64,000 nt of DNA from Nocardioides sp. SYSU D00038. Lineage in GTDB: Bacteria > Actinomycetota > Actinomycetes > Propionibacteriales > Nocardioidaceae. A program made the position numbers and the translations under genes. The DNA is taken from assembly GCF_016924665.1 (NCBI RefSeq), contig NZ_JAFFJT010000016.1:186001-250000 (forward strand), read 5' to 3'. This document shows, in pieces, positions 1 to 9,500 of this stretch. The first letter of the stretch is position 1, and every line of letters starts with the position of its first letter. The notes beneath the pieces were generated by a model, which was not told the origin of the DNA, did no database searches, and was given only the letters and a program-made list of their open reading frames with translations.

Positions 1-487
1 CGGCGACCTGGTGGAGCTGGCGCGCGACGAGCCGCTGACCCACGTGGTCGGCCAGGTCGAGGTGCACGAGGCGCTCGAGCAGGCCGTGGCGCGCGTACGC
101 CGCCGCGCGGGCGACGTGCGGATCGCGCTCGACAACGCCTCCTGGTTCGTGGTCGGCGAGGCCGGCTCGATCGAGCGGGCGCTGACGAACCTGCTCGACA
201 ACGCGGTCAAGTGGAGCCCGCCCGGTGCGGAGGTGCGGGTGCGGATGGACTCCGGCGTGGTGACCGTCGACGACGACGGGCCCGGCATCCCCGACGAGGA
301 CCTGCCCCACGTGTTCGAGCGCTTCTACCGGTCGGAGGCGTCGCGCTCGATGCCCGGCTCCGGCCTCGGCCTCTCGATCGTCCACCAGATCGTGGAGCGG
401 CACGCCGGCACCGTCGAGGCGCAGCGCCGCCCCGAGGGCGGCACCCGGATGGTGCTGCGCCTGCCCGGCTCGGCGGTGCGGCCGTGA
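1..487 (+). CDS. Sensor histidine kinase, C-terminal part (5' end outside window)
   Basis: This is the ATP-binding half of a two-component sensor kinase. The reading frame is open from base 2, so the sensor and phospho-acceptor histidine regions lie upstream of the window. Visible motifs are an N box (LTNLLDNAVKWSP), a G1 box (DDGPGIP), an F box (FERFYR) and a G2 box (GSGLGLSIV), which together form a HATPase_c domain. The protein would phosphorylate a response regulator probably encoded just upstream. Its stop overlaps the GTG of the next gene (GTGA), so the two are translationally coupled. The signal sensed cannot be told from this fragment. Confidence 0.93.
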   Translation, partial: GDLVELARDEPLTHVVGQVEVHEALEQAVARVRRRAGDVRIALDNASWFVVGEAGSIERALTNLLDNAVKWSPPGAEVRVRMDSGVVTVDDDGPGIPDEDLPHVFERFYRSEASRSMPGSGLGLSIVHQIVERHAGTVEAQRRPEGGTRMVLRLPGSAVRP

Positions 488-1035
488 GGCGGCCGGTGCG
501 GGCGGCCGCCGTGCTGGCGCTGCTGGCCGCGGCCGCGCTGGCCGGGTGCTCCGACGACGAGCCCGGCGCCACCACGCCGGAGCACACCCTGCCCAGCACG
601 CCGGCCGAGCCGGCGTGGAACCCGTGCGACGCCCTCGACCCCGCGCCGGTCTCGCGCGCGCTCGGCGCGGAGGTGACGCTCGAGGCCGGCACCCCGGAGG
701 CCCCGCGCTGCAGCCTGCTCCCGGTCGAGCCCGGCGGCCCCACCCTCAACGTCACCTACGCCTGGACCCAGGTGGGCCTCGCCGAGACCATCGACCAGCT
801 GCAGCTGCCCGAGGGCGTCGACGTCCGCACCCCCGAGGTGGCCGGGGCCGACGACGCCCGGCTGGTCGTCAACGTCCGGGACGACGCTGCCGCGGTCACC
901 GGCTTCGTCGACGACGGCGACCTGGTGCAGACCGTCAACGCGCTCGACCTCGCGCCCCACGACGCCGCCACGCTGGTCGCCGCCACCACCGAGGTGGTGC
1001 GGCAGCTGTCGGCGGCCGCCCCGGAGGAGCCGTGA
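484..1035 (+). CDS. Putative lipoprotein (DUF3558-like)
   Basis: A 183-residue exported lipoprotein. It starts with two arginines and an Ala/Leu-rich hydrophobic stretch ending in the lipobox LAGC (Cys22), so it should be lipidated and anchored outside the membrane. The mature part begins with a low-complexity Thr/Pro/Glu linker, then WNPCDALDP and a second cysteine pair region (PRCSLL), an arrangement reminiscent of DUF3558 lipoproteins. The GTG start at 484 overlaps the kinase stop by four bases and its own stop overlaps the next start, so it is in an operon with the kinase and may be an accessory sensor. No enzyme motif is visible. Confidence 0.8.
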   Translation: MRRPVRAAAVLALLAAAALAGCSDDEPGATTPEHTLPSTPAEPAWNPCDALDPAPVSRALGAEVTLEAGTPEAPRCSLLPVEPGGPTLNVTYAWTQVGLAETIDQLQLPEGVDVRTPEVAGADDARLVVNVRDDAAAVTGFVDDGDLVQTVNALDLAPHDAATLVAATTEVVRQLSAAAPEEP

Positions 1036-1427
1036 CCCCGCCCGACCTCCTCGGCACCTGGCGGATGGAGCGCACCGTCGACGACCGGGTCGCCGGGCGG
1101 CGGCTCGCGCTCACCGCGACGCTGACGCTCACCGACGAGCCCGACGGCCGGGTGCGCTGGCACGAGGCGGGCACGGTCGACTGGTGGGGCGACCCGGCAC
1201 CGTTCACCCGCACGCTCTTCGCCGAGCAGCGACCCGACGGCTGGTGGCTGACCTTCGACGACGGCCGCGACTTCGTGCCGTGGGTGCCGGGAGAGCGGGT
1301 CGACCACCCGTGCGGCGCCGACCACTACGCCGGCCTGCTCGAGCCGCTGGCCGACGGCTGGTCGGTGCGGTGGGAGGTTGCCGGGCCCGCCAAGGACTAC
1401 ACGATGGTGAGCCGGCTGACCCGCTGA
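1032..1427 (+). CDS. DUF6314-like protein
   Basis: A 131-residue cytoplasmic protein with no signal peptide or membrane segment. It begins with LLGTWRMERTVDDR and carries repeated aromatic/acidic strands (WHEAGTVDWWG, DGWWLTFDDGRDF) and a C-terminal KDYTMVSRLTR, matching the small lipocalin-like DUF6314 family as I remember it. It overlaps the lipoprotein stop by four bases (GTGA) and is the last gene of this operon. Function unknown; the beta-rich pattern suggests binding of a small hydrophobic ligand, which is inference. Confidence 0.72.
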   Translation: MTPPDLLGTWRMERTVDDRVAGRRLALTATLTLTDEPDGRVRWHEAGTVDWWGDPAPFTRTLFAEQRPDGWWLTFDDGRDFVPWVPGERVDHPCGADHYAGLLEPLADGWSVRWEVAGPAKDYTMVSRLTR

Positions 1428-1460
1428 GCCGGCGGCCCGCCTGGCCGGGAGAATGGCCGG

Positions 1461-2321
1461 GTGGCCGACGACCTCTCCTTCTTCACCGCGCAGCCCGACG
1501 ACGCCGACACCCTGGTGCCCACCCACATGGCCGCGAGCATGTGGAACGACGACCAGATGCACGGCGTCGCGCTGAGCGGGGCGCTGGCCCGGGCCGCCGA
1601 GCGGCGGCTGGCCGCGCTCGGCCGCGACGACCTGCGCGGCGCGCGCTTCGACGTCGACCTCTTCAAGCAGGGCCGGATGCAGCCCACCCGGTTCGAGACC
1701 ACGGTGGTGCGCGAGGGCCGGCGGATCTGCCTGGTCGACGTGGTCGCCGTCCAGGTCGACGGCCCGGTCGCGCGCGGCACGGCGACGTTCGTCAAGCCCA
1801 CCGAGAGTGCCCCCGGGGAGGCGTGGTCGCCGGCCGAGCGGTTCGCGCCCCCGCCGCCCGAGGTCGCCCCGGAGAGCGACGAGCCGCGGGTGCCGTTCGT
1901 GCGCAGCGACGTCGCCTGGTCGCAGAACTTCCTCGAGCACCAGAACGCCGGACGCAAGCAGACCTGGACGACCGCGATCCCCGTGGTGCCGGGCGACCCG
2001 GGCGGGCCGTTCGCGTGGGCGGCCTCCGTCGCCGACGGCGCCAGCATGGTCGCGAACTGGGGCACCCGGGGCGTGCAGTACATCAACACCGACATCATGG
2101 TCGGCCTGGCCCGGCTCCCGGTGAGCCAGGAGATCGGGCTGGGGGCGCTCGACCGGGTCGAGGCCGACGGCATCGCGGTCGGCACCGCCGCGATCTACGA
2201 CCGGCAGGGCCCGCTCGGCTCGGTCGTGGTCACCGGCATCAGCAACTCCCGGCGCACCGTCGACTTCGCCACGGTCGAGTACGACGACGACGGGACCCGC
2301 CGCGCGGTCCCGCGGGCCTGA
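1461..2321 (+). CDS. Acyl-CoA thioesterase-like protein (TesB-type double hotdog)
   Basis: A 286-residue protein starting at GTG 1461 after the purine-rich GGGAGA. The first half has a hotdog-like pattern (HMAASMWN, HGVALSGALARAAERRL, then DLFKQGRMQPTRFETTVVREGRR), and the second half carries a repeat of strands ending in the NSRRTVDFATVEYDD region. This is typical of TesB/thioesterase-like superfamily proteins, which hydrolyse acyl-CoA to free acid and CoA in the cytosol. It stands alone, 33 bases after the DUF6314 gene and convergent with zwf. Substrate chain length cannot be inferred. Confidence 0.72.
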   Translation: MADDLSFFTAQPDDADTLVPTHMAASMWNDDQMHGVALSGALARAAERRLAALGRDDLRGARFDVDLFKQGRMQPTRFETTVVREGRRICLVDVVAVQVDGPVARGTATFVKPTESAPGEAWSPAERFAPPPPEVAPESDEPRVPFVRSDVAWSQNFLEHQNAGRKQTWTTAIPVVPGDPGGPFAWAASVADGASMVANWGTRGVQYINTDIMVGLARLPVSQEIGLGALDRVEADGIAVGTAAIYDRQGPLGSVVVTGISNSRRTVDFATVEYDDDGTRRAVPRA

Positions 2322-2339
2322 TCGCTCCGGGCCTGACCG

Positions 2340-3806
2340 CTACGGCCGGGACGGCTGGGCGGGGTCGCGCCAGACCCGCTCGAACGGCAGCCGCCAGGCG
2401 TGCGGGGCGATCAGCTGGTGGATCGCGTTGGGTCCCCAGCTGCCCGGCGCGTAGCTGCGCACCGGCGGCGGGTCGTCGAGCAGGCGCTGGGACTTCTCCC
2501 AGAGGGTCTCGATGCCGTCGGCGGTCGTGAACAGCGTGTGGTCGCCGCGCATCGCGTCGTGGATCAGCCGCTGGTAGGCCTCGAGCACCGCCTCCGAGCC
2601 GCCGGTCTCGTGGGTCGCGAACTGCATCGACAGCTTCTCGAGCTTCATCCCGGGCCCCGGTCGCTTGCCGTAGAACGACAGCGACATCCGCGACTGGTCG
2701 GCGAGGTCGAAGGTCAGGTGGTCGGGCCCCTGGGTGCCGGCGTTGCTGCCGGCCGGGAACATCGAGAGCGGCGGCTCCTTGAACGCGATCGAGATGATCC
2801 GCGCCCCCTCCGCGAGCTTCTTGCCGGTGCGCAGGAAGAACGGCACCCCCGCCCAGCGCCAGTTGTCGATCTCCACCTTGAGCGCCACGAAGGTCTCGGT
2901 GTCGGAGGAGTCGGAGACCTCCTCCTTGCCGCGGTAGCCCGTGTACTGGCCGCGCACGACGTCGTGCGGCTCCAACGGCCGCATCGACCGGAACACCTTG
3001 AGCTTCTCGTCGCTGATCGGTCCCGGCGTCAGCGAGGTGGGCGGCTCCATCGCCATGAACGCCAGCACCTGCATCAGGTGGGTGACCACCATGTCGCGGT
3101 AGGCCCCGGTGGTCTCGTAGAACGCCGTGCGCCCCTCGAGCCCGAGCGTCTCGGGCACGTCGATCTGCACGTGGTCGATGAAGTTGCGGTTCCAGATCGG
3201 CTCGAACAGGCCGTTGGCGAAGCGGAACGCCAGGATGTTCTGCGCCGCCTCCTTGCCGAGGAAGTGGTCGATGCGGAAGACCTGCTCCTCGTCGAAGACC
3301 GCGTGCACCCGGGCGTTGAGCTTCTTGGCCGAGGCGAGGTCGGTGCCGAACGGCTTCTCCATCACCACCCGCGACCGCTCCACCAGCCCCGCCTCGTCGA
3401 GCTGGTGGATCACGTCGAGGGCGGCCTTGGGCGGGACGCTCAGGTAGTGCAGGCGGCGTACGTCGGCCGGGTCGACCCCGAGCGACGCCTCCGCCTCGCG
3501 CACCGCCTCGGCGAGCGCGTGCGGCCCGGCGGTCTGCGGGACGTAGCGGAGCATGGCCCCGAACGGCGCCCACCGCTCGTCGTCGAGCCCCTTCGGCCCG
3601 AACTCCTCGCACGCGTCGCGGGCCAGCTTGGCGAACCGCTCGTCGTCGAGGTCCTCCAGCGAGGTGCCGACGATCCGCGACTCCTCGAGGAGCCCCGCCT
3701 CGAACAGCCGCAGCAGCCCGGGCAGCAGCTTGCGCCGGGCCAGGTCGCCCGTGGCCCCGAACAGCACGATGACGTGCGCGTGCTCCATGTCGTCGACGGT
3801 ACTCAT
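2340..3806 (-). CDS. zwf: Glucose-6-phosphate dehydrogenase
   Basis: This 488-residue enzyme oxidises glucose 6-phosphate to 6-phosphogluconolactone with NADP+, the entry step of the oxidative pentose phosphate pathway. The N-terminal dinucleotide fold shows GATGDLARRKL (residues 17-27), and the substrate/active-site signature RIDHFLGKE lies at residues 178-186, with KPFGTD before it. Length is normal for the family. I chose the ATG at 3806; a second in-frame ATG seven codons in is possible. A -10-like TAATAC lies on the minus strand at 3821-3826, so the leader may be very short. It is not clustered with other pentose phosphate genes here and faces a repeat-filled gap upstream. Confidence 0.95.
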   Translation of the reverse strand: MSTVDDMEHAHVIVLFGATGDLARRKLLPGLLRLFEAGLLEESRIVGTSLEDLDDERFAKLARDACEEFGPKGLDDERWAPFGAMLRYVPQTAGPHALAEAVREAEASLGVDPADVRRLHYLSVPPKAALDVIHQLDEAGLVERSRVVMEKPFGTDLASAKKLNARVHAVFDEEQVFRIDHFLGKEAAQNILAFRFANGLFEPIWNRNFIDHVQIDVPETLGLEGRTAFYETTGAYRDMVVTHLMQVLAFMAMEPPTSLTPGPISDEKLKVFRSMRPLEPHDVVRGQYTGYRGKEEVSDSSDTETFVALKVEIDNWRWAGVPFFLRTGKKLAEGARIISIAFKEPPLSMFPAGSNAGTQGPDHLTFDLADQSRMSLSFYGKRPGPGMKLEKLSMQFATHETGGSEAVLEAYQRLIHDAMRGDHTLFTTADGIETLWEKSQRLLDDPPPVRSYAPGSWGPNAIHQLIAPHAWRLPFERVWRDPAQPSRP

Positions 3807-3860
3807 GATGGATTGCCACGGTATTACGGGAACCCTGACGGCACGAGACCAGCGCGGCAC

Positions 3861-4212
3861 CGCTGGTTGAGGAAGTCGCGCTGGCGACTGTCTCGAAAAC
3901 CCCAGACGGCCGAACACCCTCCGGTGGGAACGGGAGCGCTTCCGTCTCGCCGGGTCTCGACGACGCTCGCTGGCGCGCGCGGGGGGGGCCCCGCGGGCCC
4001 CCCGGGGGGGCCCCCACCCAGCCCCCCCGCGGGGCGCCGCCCCGCCCGGGGGGCGGCGGCTCGCCCCCCCCCCCCCGGGGGGCCCCCCCGCGACGAGCCC
4101 CAGCGAGGCGCGCCCGTCGAGACCCCCGCCGGCCAAGCGCCCTCCGATGGGAACGGGACAGCTCTCGTCGTACTGGGTTTCGAGACGGGACTTCGTCCCT
4201 CCTCAACCAGCG
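3861..4212. repeat. Dispersed palindromic repeat A, copy 1 (interrupted)
   Basis: The block opens with CGCTGGTTGAGGAAGTCGCG and closes with the inverse (CTTCGTCCCTCCTCAACCAGCG). Both arms carry the hallmarks seen at the other A copies: GACTGTCTCGAAA, GGCCGAACACCCTCC and GGGTTTCGAGACGGGACTTCG. The arms of the two halves are inverted relative to each other, so the element is a large hairpin. Its centre (about 3979-4092) is filled with G and C homopolymer runs. The stretch lies upstream of zwf and holds no gene I can support. Confidence 0.85.
3979..4092. other. Extreme G/C homopolymer tract, possible sequencing artefact
   Basis: About 114 bases consist almost only of runs of G and C, including runs of seven to eleven identical bases. 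They sit exactly at the tip of the repeat A hairpin (3861-4212). No other part of the window looks like this. A strong hairpin combined with homopolymer G/C runs is the usual setting for base-calling or assembly errors, so the true sequence here is uncertain. Confidence 0.6.
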
Positions 4213-4490
4213 CACGCCGGCGTGCCGCGCCGCCGGCACGGAGGCGGCGGAGCGACGGGCGGCGTTCGGCACGTCAACGGCGGCGTGGCGCCGAAGACCA
4301 CGCCGGGGCACCGCAGGGCAGGGTCCGGCGACACGGCAACGAGTGCCGAACGACGTCCGGCGCGCAGCGGCCGCAGTGCCCCCCACGCGCGGCACCCCGC
4401 ACCCCACACCCACAGTCAGCACCGGCTCGGATCACACGACAGGGAGTCAGCTCCCGCCCGAGCCCCGTCCGCGGAGTCGGCCGTTACAGG
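4213..4490. other. Gap without a supportable gene
   Basis: This stretch between two repeat blocks has open frames in several phases, but none has a ribosome binding site, recognisable motif or family pattern. A CACGCCGGCGTG palindrome lies at its left end. I see no promoter that clearly serves pabB (which is transcribed away from here) or zwf. Confidence 0.5.
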
Positions 4491-4612
4491 GAGGGCGTTC
4501 GGCTCACCGGGTCTCGAGGCTCGTCGCCAGGGCTCCTCGCACCTCGACCAGCGCCCGGCGTTCGGCTCACCGGGTCTCGACGCCGCTCGCTGGCGCTCGC
4601 TGCTCGACCACC
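4491..4612. repeat. Dispersed palindromic repeat A, half copies overlapping pabB
   Basis: Two half-elements in direct orientation: 4491-4554 (GAGGGCGTTCGGCTCACCGG ... CCTCGACCAGCG) and 4555-4612 (GGCGTTCGGCTCACCGGGTC ... GCTCGACCA). The second one runs into the pabB coding region and provides its last 14 codons and its TGA stop. Confidence 0.85.
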
Positions 4613-5844
4613 GGTGCGTCGAAGACGGCCAGCAGCCGCGCGGCCTTGAGCTCGGCCTCGGCCCACTCCTCGGCGACGTCGGACTGCACGGTGATGCCGC
4701 CGCCGGTGCCGAGGCGCCAGGTGCCGTCGCCGGTCGTGGTCAGGGAGCGGATCACGACGCCGAGGTCGGCGCGGCCGTCGGCGGAGAGCCAGCCGAGGGC
4801 GCCGGCGTAGGCGCCGCGGGGGGTGTCCTCGACCTCGTCGATCACCTGCATCGTGCGCAGCTTCGGGGCCCCGGTCATCGACCCGGCCGGGAACAGCGCG
4901 CGCAGGGCACCGACCGTCGTCACGTCGGACCGCAGCCGGCCGCGCACGGTCGAGACCAGCTGGTGCACGGTCTCGTACGACTCCACCGCCATCAGGGCCG
5001 GCACCTCCACCGAGCCCGGCTCGCACACCGTCGCCAGGTCGTTGCGGAGCAGGTCGACGATCATCAGGTTCTCGGCGCGGTACTTCGCGTCGGCGGCCAG
5101 CCGTCCACGGTTCGTCTCGTCCACCTCGCGGTCCACCGCCCGGGGCGTGGTGCCCTTGATCGGCTTGGTCTCGATGGTGCGGTCGGGGTCCACCAGCGCG
5201 TAGCGCTCGGGCGACGACGACAGCAGCCAGCCGCGGGCGCCGTCGACGTCGTGCTGGAGGAACCCGGCGTACGGCGCGGGGTTGAGCTCGCGGAGCCGGA
5301 GGTACGCCGCCACCGGGTCGAGCGGCGAGTCGACCTCGACCCGGTGGGTGAGGTTGACCTCGTAGGTGTTGCCGGCGTGGAGGTGCTCCTGCACCCGGGC
5401 GAAGGCGTCGCGGTAGCGCGCGGGCACCACCCCCGCAGGATCGACGCCGGGGACGCCGGCGCCGCGGGCCGCCACGGGGTCGTGGTCGAAGAGCCGGACG
5501 TGCGAGGGCCGCATCCACACGGCGTCCGGCAGGTCGGTCGAGGCCCGGGCCGGGAGGTCGGGGCGGGCGGCGTAGCCGAGGTAGCCGAACCACTGGTCGC
5601 CCGGCTCCCCGGCCGCGAGCTCGGCCTCGAGGACGGCGAACACGTCGGTGCCGACCGGCTCCGACCGGCCGTCGGCGTGGCGGGTCACCACCCCGCCGGC
5701 CAGCGTCAGCGAGACGTCGTCGGACTCGAGCCAGCCCACCAGCGAGCGGCGGCCCGACCACTCCCGGGCGCCGCCCCCGTCGAGCCAGAAGCAGCGCGGG
5801 TGCGCGGCAGCGACCTCGGCGAAGACCTGCTCGGGCCCGGTCAC
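4567..5844 (-). CDS. pabB: Aminodeoxychorismate synthase component I
   Basis: This 425-residue chorismate-binding enzyme converts chorismate plus ammonia (from PabA) to 4-amino-4-deoxychorismate for p-aminobenzoate and folate. The C-terminal domain shows ETKPIKGTTPR; Lys230 in PIKGT marks PabB rather than TrpE, which has Ala there. AENLMIVDLLRND and GSMTGAPKLRTMQVIDE follow. I chose GTG 5844, which overlaps the pabA stop (GTGA), giving VTGPEQVFAEV as N-terminus; the open frame upstream belongs to antisense overlap with pabA. Oddly, the last residues (PVVEQRAPASGVETR) and the stop are encoded by repeat A, so the gene end was apparently rewritten by repeat insertion. Confidence 0.93.
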   Translation of the reverse strand: MTGPEQVFAEVAAAHPRCFWLDGGGAREWSGRRSLVGWLESDDVSLTLAGGVVTRHADGRSEPVGTDVFAVLEAELAAGEPGDQWFGYLGYAARPDLPARASTDLPDAVWMRPSHVRLFDHDPVAARGAGVPGVDPAGVVPARYRDAFARVQEHLHAGNTYEVNLTHRVEVDSPLDPVAAYLRLRELNPAPYAGFLQHDVDGARGWLLSSSPERYALVDPDRTIETKPIKGTTPRAVDREVDETNRGRLAADAKYRAENLMIVDLLRNDLATVCEPGSVEVPALMAVESYETVHQLVSTVRGRLRSDVTTVGALRALFPAGSMTGAPKLRTMQVIDEVEDTPRGAYAGALGWLSADGRADLGVVIRSLTTTGDGTWRLGTGGGITVQSDVAEEWAEAELKAARLLAVFDAPVVEQRAPASGVETR

Positions 5845-6428
5845 CGCACCCCCAGGAAGCTCGCGACCATCGCAGCGCCGTGCTCGGAGAGCACCGACTC
5901 GGGGTGGAACTGCACGCCCTCCAGCGGCAGCGTCCGGTGCCGCACGCCCATCGTGACCCAGGGGTCGTCCGGCGCCGGGCCGGGACAGGCCGCGCTCGCC
6001 TCGAGCTCGTCGGGCAGCTCCAGCGCGGCCAGCGAGTGGTAGCGCACCGCGCGGAAGTGCTGGGGCAGGCCGCGGAAGACGCCCTGCCCGTCGTGGCTGA
6101 TCCGGGCGACCAGGCCGTGGGCCGGCACCTCGCGGCCCACCCGGCCGCCGTACGCCGCCACCAGGCCCTGCATGCCCAGGCAGACGCCGAGCACCGGCCG
6201 GGTCGCGGCCCGCAGCACCTCGCGGCCCACCGCGAAGTCGCCCGGCTCGTCGGGGTGGCCGGGGCCGGGCGAGAGCACGACGTGGGAGTGTCGCAGCACC
6301 TCGTCGGGCTCGACCTCGTCGTGCTGCACCACCGCCGGCAGCACCCCGGTCACCGCGGCCACGAGGTGCACCAGGTTCCAGGTGTAGGAGTCGTGGTGGT
6401 CGACCACGACCACGTCGGGCGTGGCCAC
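5841..6428 (-). CDS. pabA: Aminodeoxychorismate synthase glutamine amidotransferase
   Basis: A 195-residue class I glutamine amidotransferase that releases ammonia from glutamine for PabB. The catalytic triad is visible: Cys83 in GVCLGMQG, His175 and Glu177 in VQFHPES. The N-terminus VVVVDHHDSYTWNLVHLV and the oxyanion loop LSPGPGHPDEPGD are typical. It starts with GTG at 6428 and is translationally coupled to pabB by a four-base overlap. TrpG is the closest alternative, but the pairing with a PIKGT-type PabB favours the folate pathway. Confidence 0.92.
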   Translation of the reverse strand: MATPDVVVVDHHDSYTWNLVHLVAAVTGVLPAVVQHDEVEPDEVLRHSHVVLSPGPGHPDEPGDFAVGREVLRAATRPVLGVCLGMQGLVAAYGGRVGREVPAHGLVARISHDGQGVFRGLPQHFRAVRYHSLAALELPDELEASAACPGPAPDDPWVTMGVRHRTLPLEGVQFHPESVLSEHGAAMVASFLGVR

Positions 6429-6541
6429 CGCGCCAAGGTAGCCCCCGCGGGTGGCGCCCCCGCCCAGTGTTCACGCCCGGGACACCCGGGGCGGGGTCCG
6501 CCGTCACCGGGCGGTCCCCCCGGGGTCATGGGGTGGGCGGC

Positions 6542-9500
6542 GTGAAGCACAAGATCTCGGGAGGCATCGCCCTCGCGCTGCTCGCTCCCGTCCTCGCCGT
6601 CCTGTCCACCTCACCGCCCGCCGCGGCCGCCCCGAACGAGCCGATCGCACCCTCGACGGTGCTGATCAGCGAGATCGCGAACGGCGGTGCGGGCGCCACC
6701 TCCAACGCCAACCGGGTCTCCGCCGACAACTTCATGGAGATCCGCAACTACGGCGACCAGCCGGTCGACGTCTCCGGCTGGCGGCTGCTGCGCTGCGGCC
6801 AGACCGGTGACGCCTACGGTCCCCAGAAGGTCTTCCCCGAGGGCACCGTGCTGGCGCCCGGGGACACCTGGACCGTGACCGGCCCGACCGCCAACGCCGC
6901 GATCCCCCGCGACGCCGTCTACGACGAGACGGGGTCGAACCTCCACGACTTCGGGTTCGGCGCCTGGCTCGAGACCGAGGACTACACCGTCGTCGACCGG
7001 GTGGGCTTCTACCACCCGTCGGTCCACAGCGACTGCGGTCAGGGCGATCGGGTGCTGACCCGGCCGCTCGACCACCGGCTCAACGAGAGCCACCAGCGGG
7101 TGGCCGCCACCGGCAACGTCGAGACCGACTGGATCGTCGCGACCCGCACCCCCGACGCTGCCAACGCGACCACCCCCGCCGACAAGCTGGTCGAGACCGG
7201 CCTGCGGATCACCGAGGTCGCCAACGGCAGCCCCACCGCCGACGCCGACCAGTACGTCGAGCTGACCAACCAGGGCTCGTCCCCGCTCGACATCAGCGGC
7301 TGGAAGCTCTACCGCTGCGGCGAGAACGGCACGGCGTACGTGCAGAACACCGGCCTGCCCGCCGGCTCCGTCGTCCAGCCCGGTGGCACCTACGTCATCT
7401 CCCACACCGCCGCGGCGGCGAGCATCCCGCGGCAGGCGACCTACGCCACCGGCATGCACTGGCGCGACTTCGGCGCGATGATCGTGCGTCCGGACGAGAA
7501 GATCGCCGACCGGGTCGGCTTCTACGAGAACCGCAACAGCATCTGCACCGCCGGCTCGCCGCAGACCGCGAACTCCGACGCGCTGCAGTCCGAGAGCTAC
7601 CACCGGGTCTCCGACACCGGTGACAACGCGGTCGACTTCCGGCTCGCCCAGGAGCGCAGCCCCGGCACCGTCTCGACCGCGGCGCAGCTGACCGCGCCCG
7701 CGCCGTTCGCGCACCGGGCCGTGCGGATCAGCGAGATCGTAGGAGCCGGCCCCGCCGGCGGCGCCGACGAGTTCGTCGAGATCGGCAACTACGGCGACGC
7801 CCCGGTCAACCTCGCCGGCTGGTCGATGGTCCGCTGCGAGGGCACCGGCAAGGGCAACGCCGGCACCCAGGTCGCCGACCTCGGTGACGTCACCCTGGCC
7901 CCCGGCCAGGCCTACCTGATGGTCGACGACAGCGCGCCCGCGTCGCTGCGCGAGGCCGCCGACGCGCTCTACGTCACCGGCCTCAACGAGAGCGAGGGCT
8001 ACGGCGCCTACCTGCGCGACCCGCAGGGCGACCTGGTCGACGCGGTCGGCGTCTACGAGACGGTCGACTACAGCCCGTGCGTGCCGTTCGGGTCCGAGCT
8101 GCGCCGCTACACCAAGAACGACCACGGCGAGTCCTACCAGCGTGCCCGCACCACCGGCGACAACGAGGAGGACTTCATGAAGACGCCGGGTCGCACGCCC
8201 GGGGTCCTCGCCGACGTGGCCTGGATCGACCCCACCGAGCCGCTCGAGGGCGAGCTCGACCCGGTCGAGCTCGAGCAGGTCACCGTGCCCGGCACGCCGA
8301 CCGTCGTCGGCACGGCTGCCGCCGGCGGCTACACCGCGACCGTCACCACCGACGACGCCGACGGCGGCGACCTCCAGGTCGGCGTACGAACTGCCGACCC
8401 GGTCGCGACCGACGGCACCACCATCTGGGCCGGCTCGACCGCCCGCGCCGTGCCGCCGCGGCTGTCGATCGTCGGCGAGCGGCGGGTCGCCACCGCCCCC
8501 GCCCTCACCACCGAGGCCGGCGCGACGGCGTACCCCTTCCAGCGCTTCCGGGTGCCCGTGGCCGGCACGCCGGCCCCGATGGAGTTCACCTGGACCGGTC
8601 GCACCTCGGGCCGCAACGAGGTGCAGCTCTACGCCTGGCAGGGCAGCGAGTGGGAGCTGGTCACGGCCGGCACCGCGAGCGCCGACGGCGACCTGACCCT
8701 CGTCGGCTCGGTGACCCCCGCCCACGTGGTCGACGGCGCGCTCAACACGCTGGTCGTCGACGGCCCGCGCAGCTCCGGCGGCGCGGTGGACGAGATCGGC
8801 GTCGAGGACCGCGCGTTCCTCGACCCCGACCAGTACGACGTCGCGATCAACCACGCCACCGACACCCAGTTCCTGTCGGAGGGCTTCCGCGACGTGTTCC
8901 GGCAGATGCTGACCTGGGTCGCGGCCAACGCCGACGCCCGCAAGATCGGCTACTCGACCAACAGCGGCGACATCATCGAGAACTGGATCGGCGGCAACGC
9001 CGACCCGGTGCGGGCCCGCAAGGAGTTCGCGGCGGCCAAGAAGATCCACCAGATCCTCAACGACGCCGACGTGCCCAACGGAGTGCTGCCCGGCAACCAC
9101 GACAACTTCTGGGGCCGCAACAACGACCTCTACAACGAGTACTTCGGCCCGGAGATGTACCGGGACGAGTCGTGGTGGGGCGACTCCTGGAAGCCGGGCG
9201 ACAACAGCGCCCACTACGACTTCGTCGAGGCCGACGGGCTGAAGTTCCTCATGCTCAACCTGCCCTACCGCCCGACCCAGGCGCAGATCGACTGGGCGCG
9301 CGAGGTCGCGGCGGCGTACCCCGACCGCAACGTCGTCCTCTACACGCACTCCTACCTCACCACCGAGCGGGAGATCGAGAACCGCTCGAACCGCTACACC
9401 GCCCGCGGTGAGGACATCTGGAGCGACCTGGTCGCGCCGAGCGACAACATCTTCCTCGTCCTCGGCGGTCACTACCACGGCGTTGCCACCAAGTACGGCG

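Noticed and set aside
4147..6042. Long plus-strand frame across the pabB region
   Set aside because: It is antisense to pabB and pabA, has no ribosome binding site and shows a shadow Arg/Gly/Val-rich composition.
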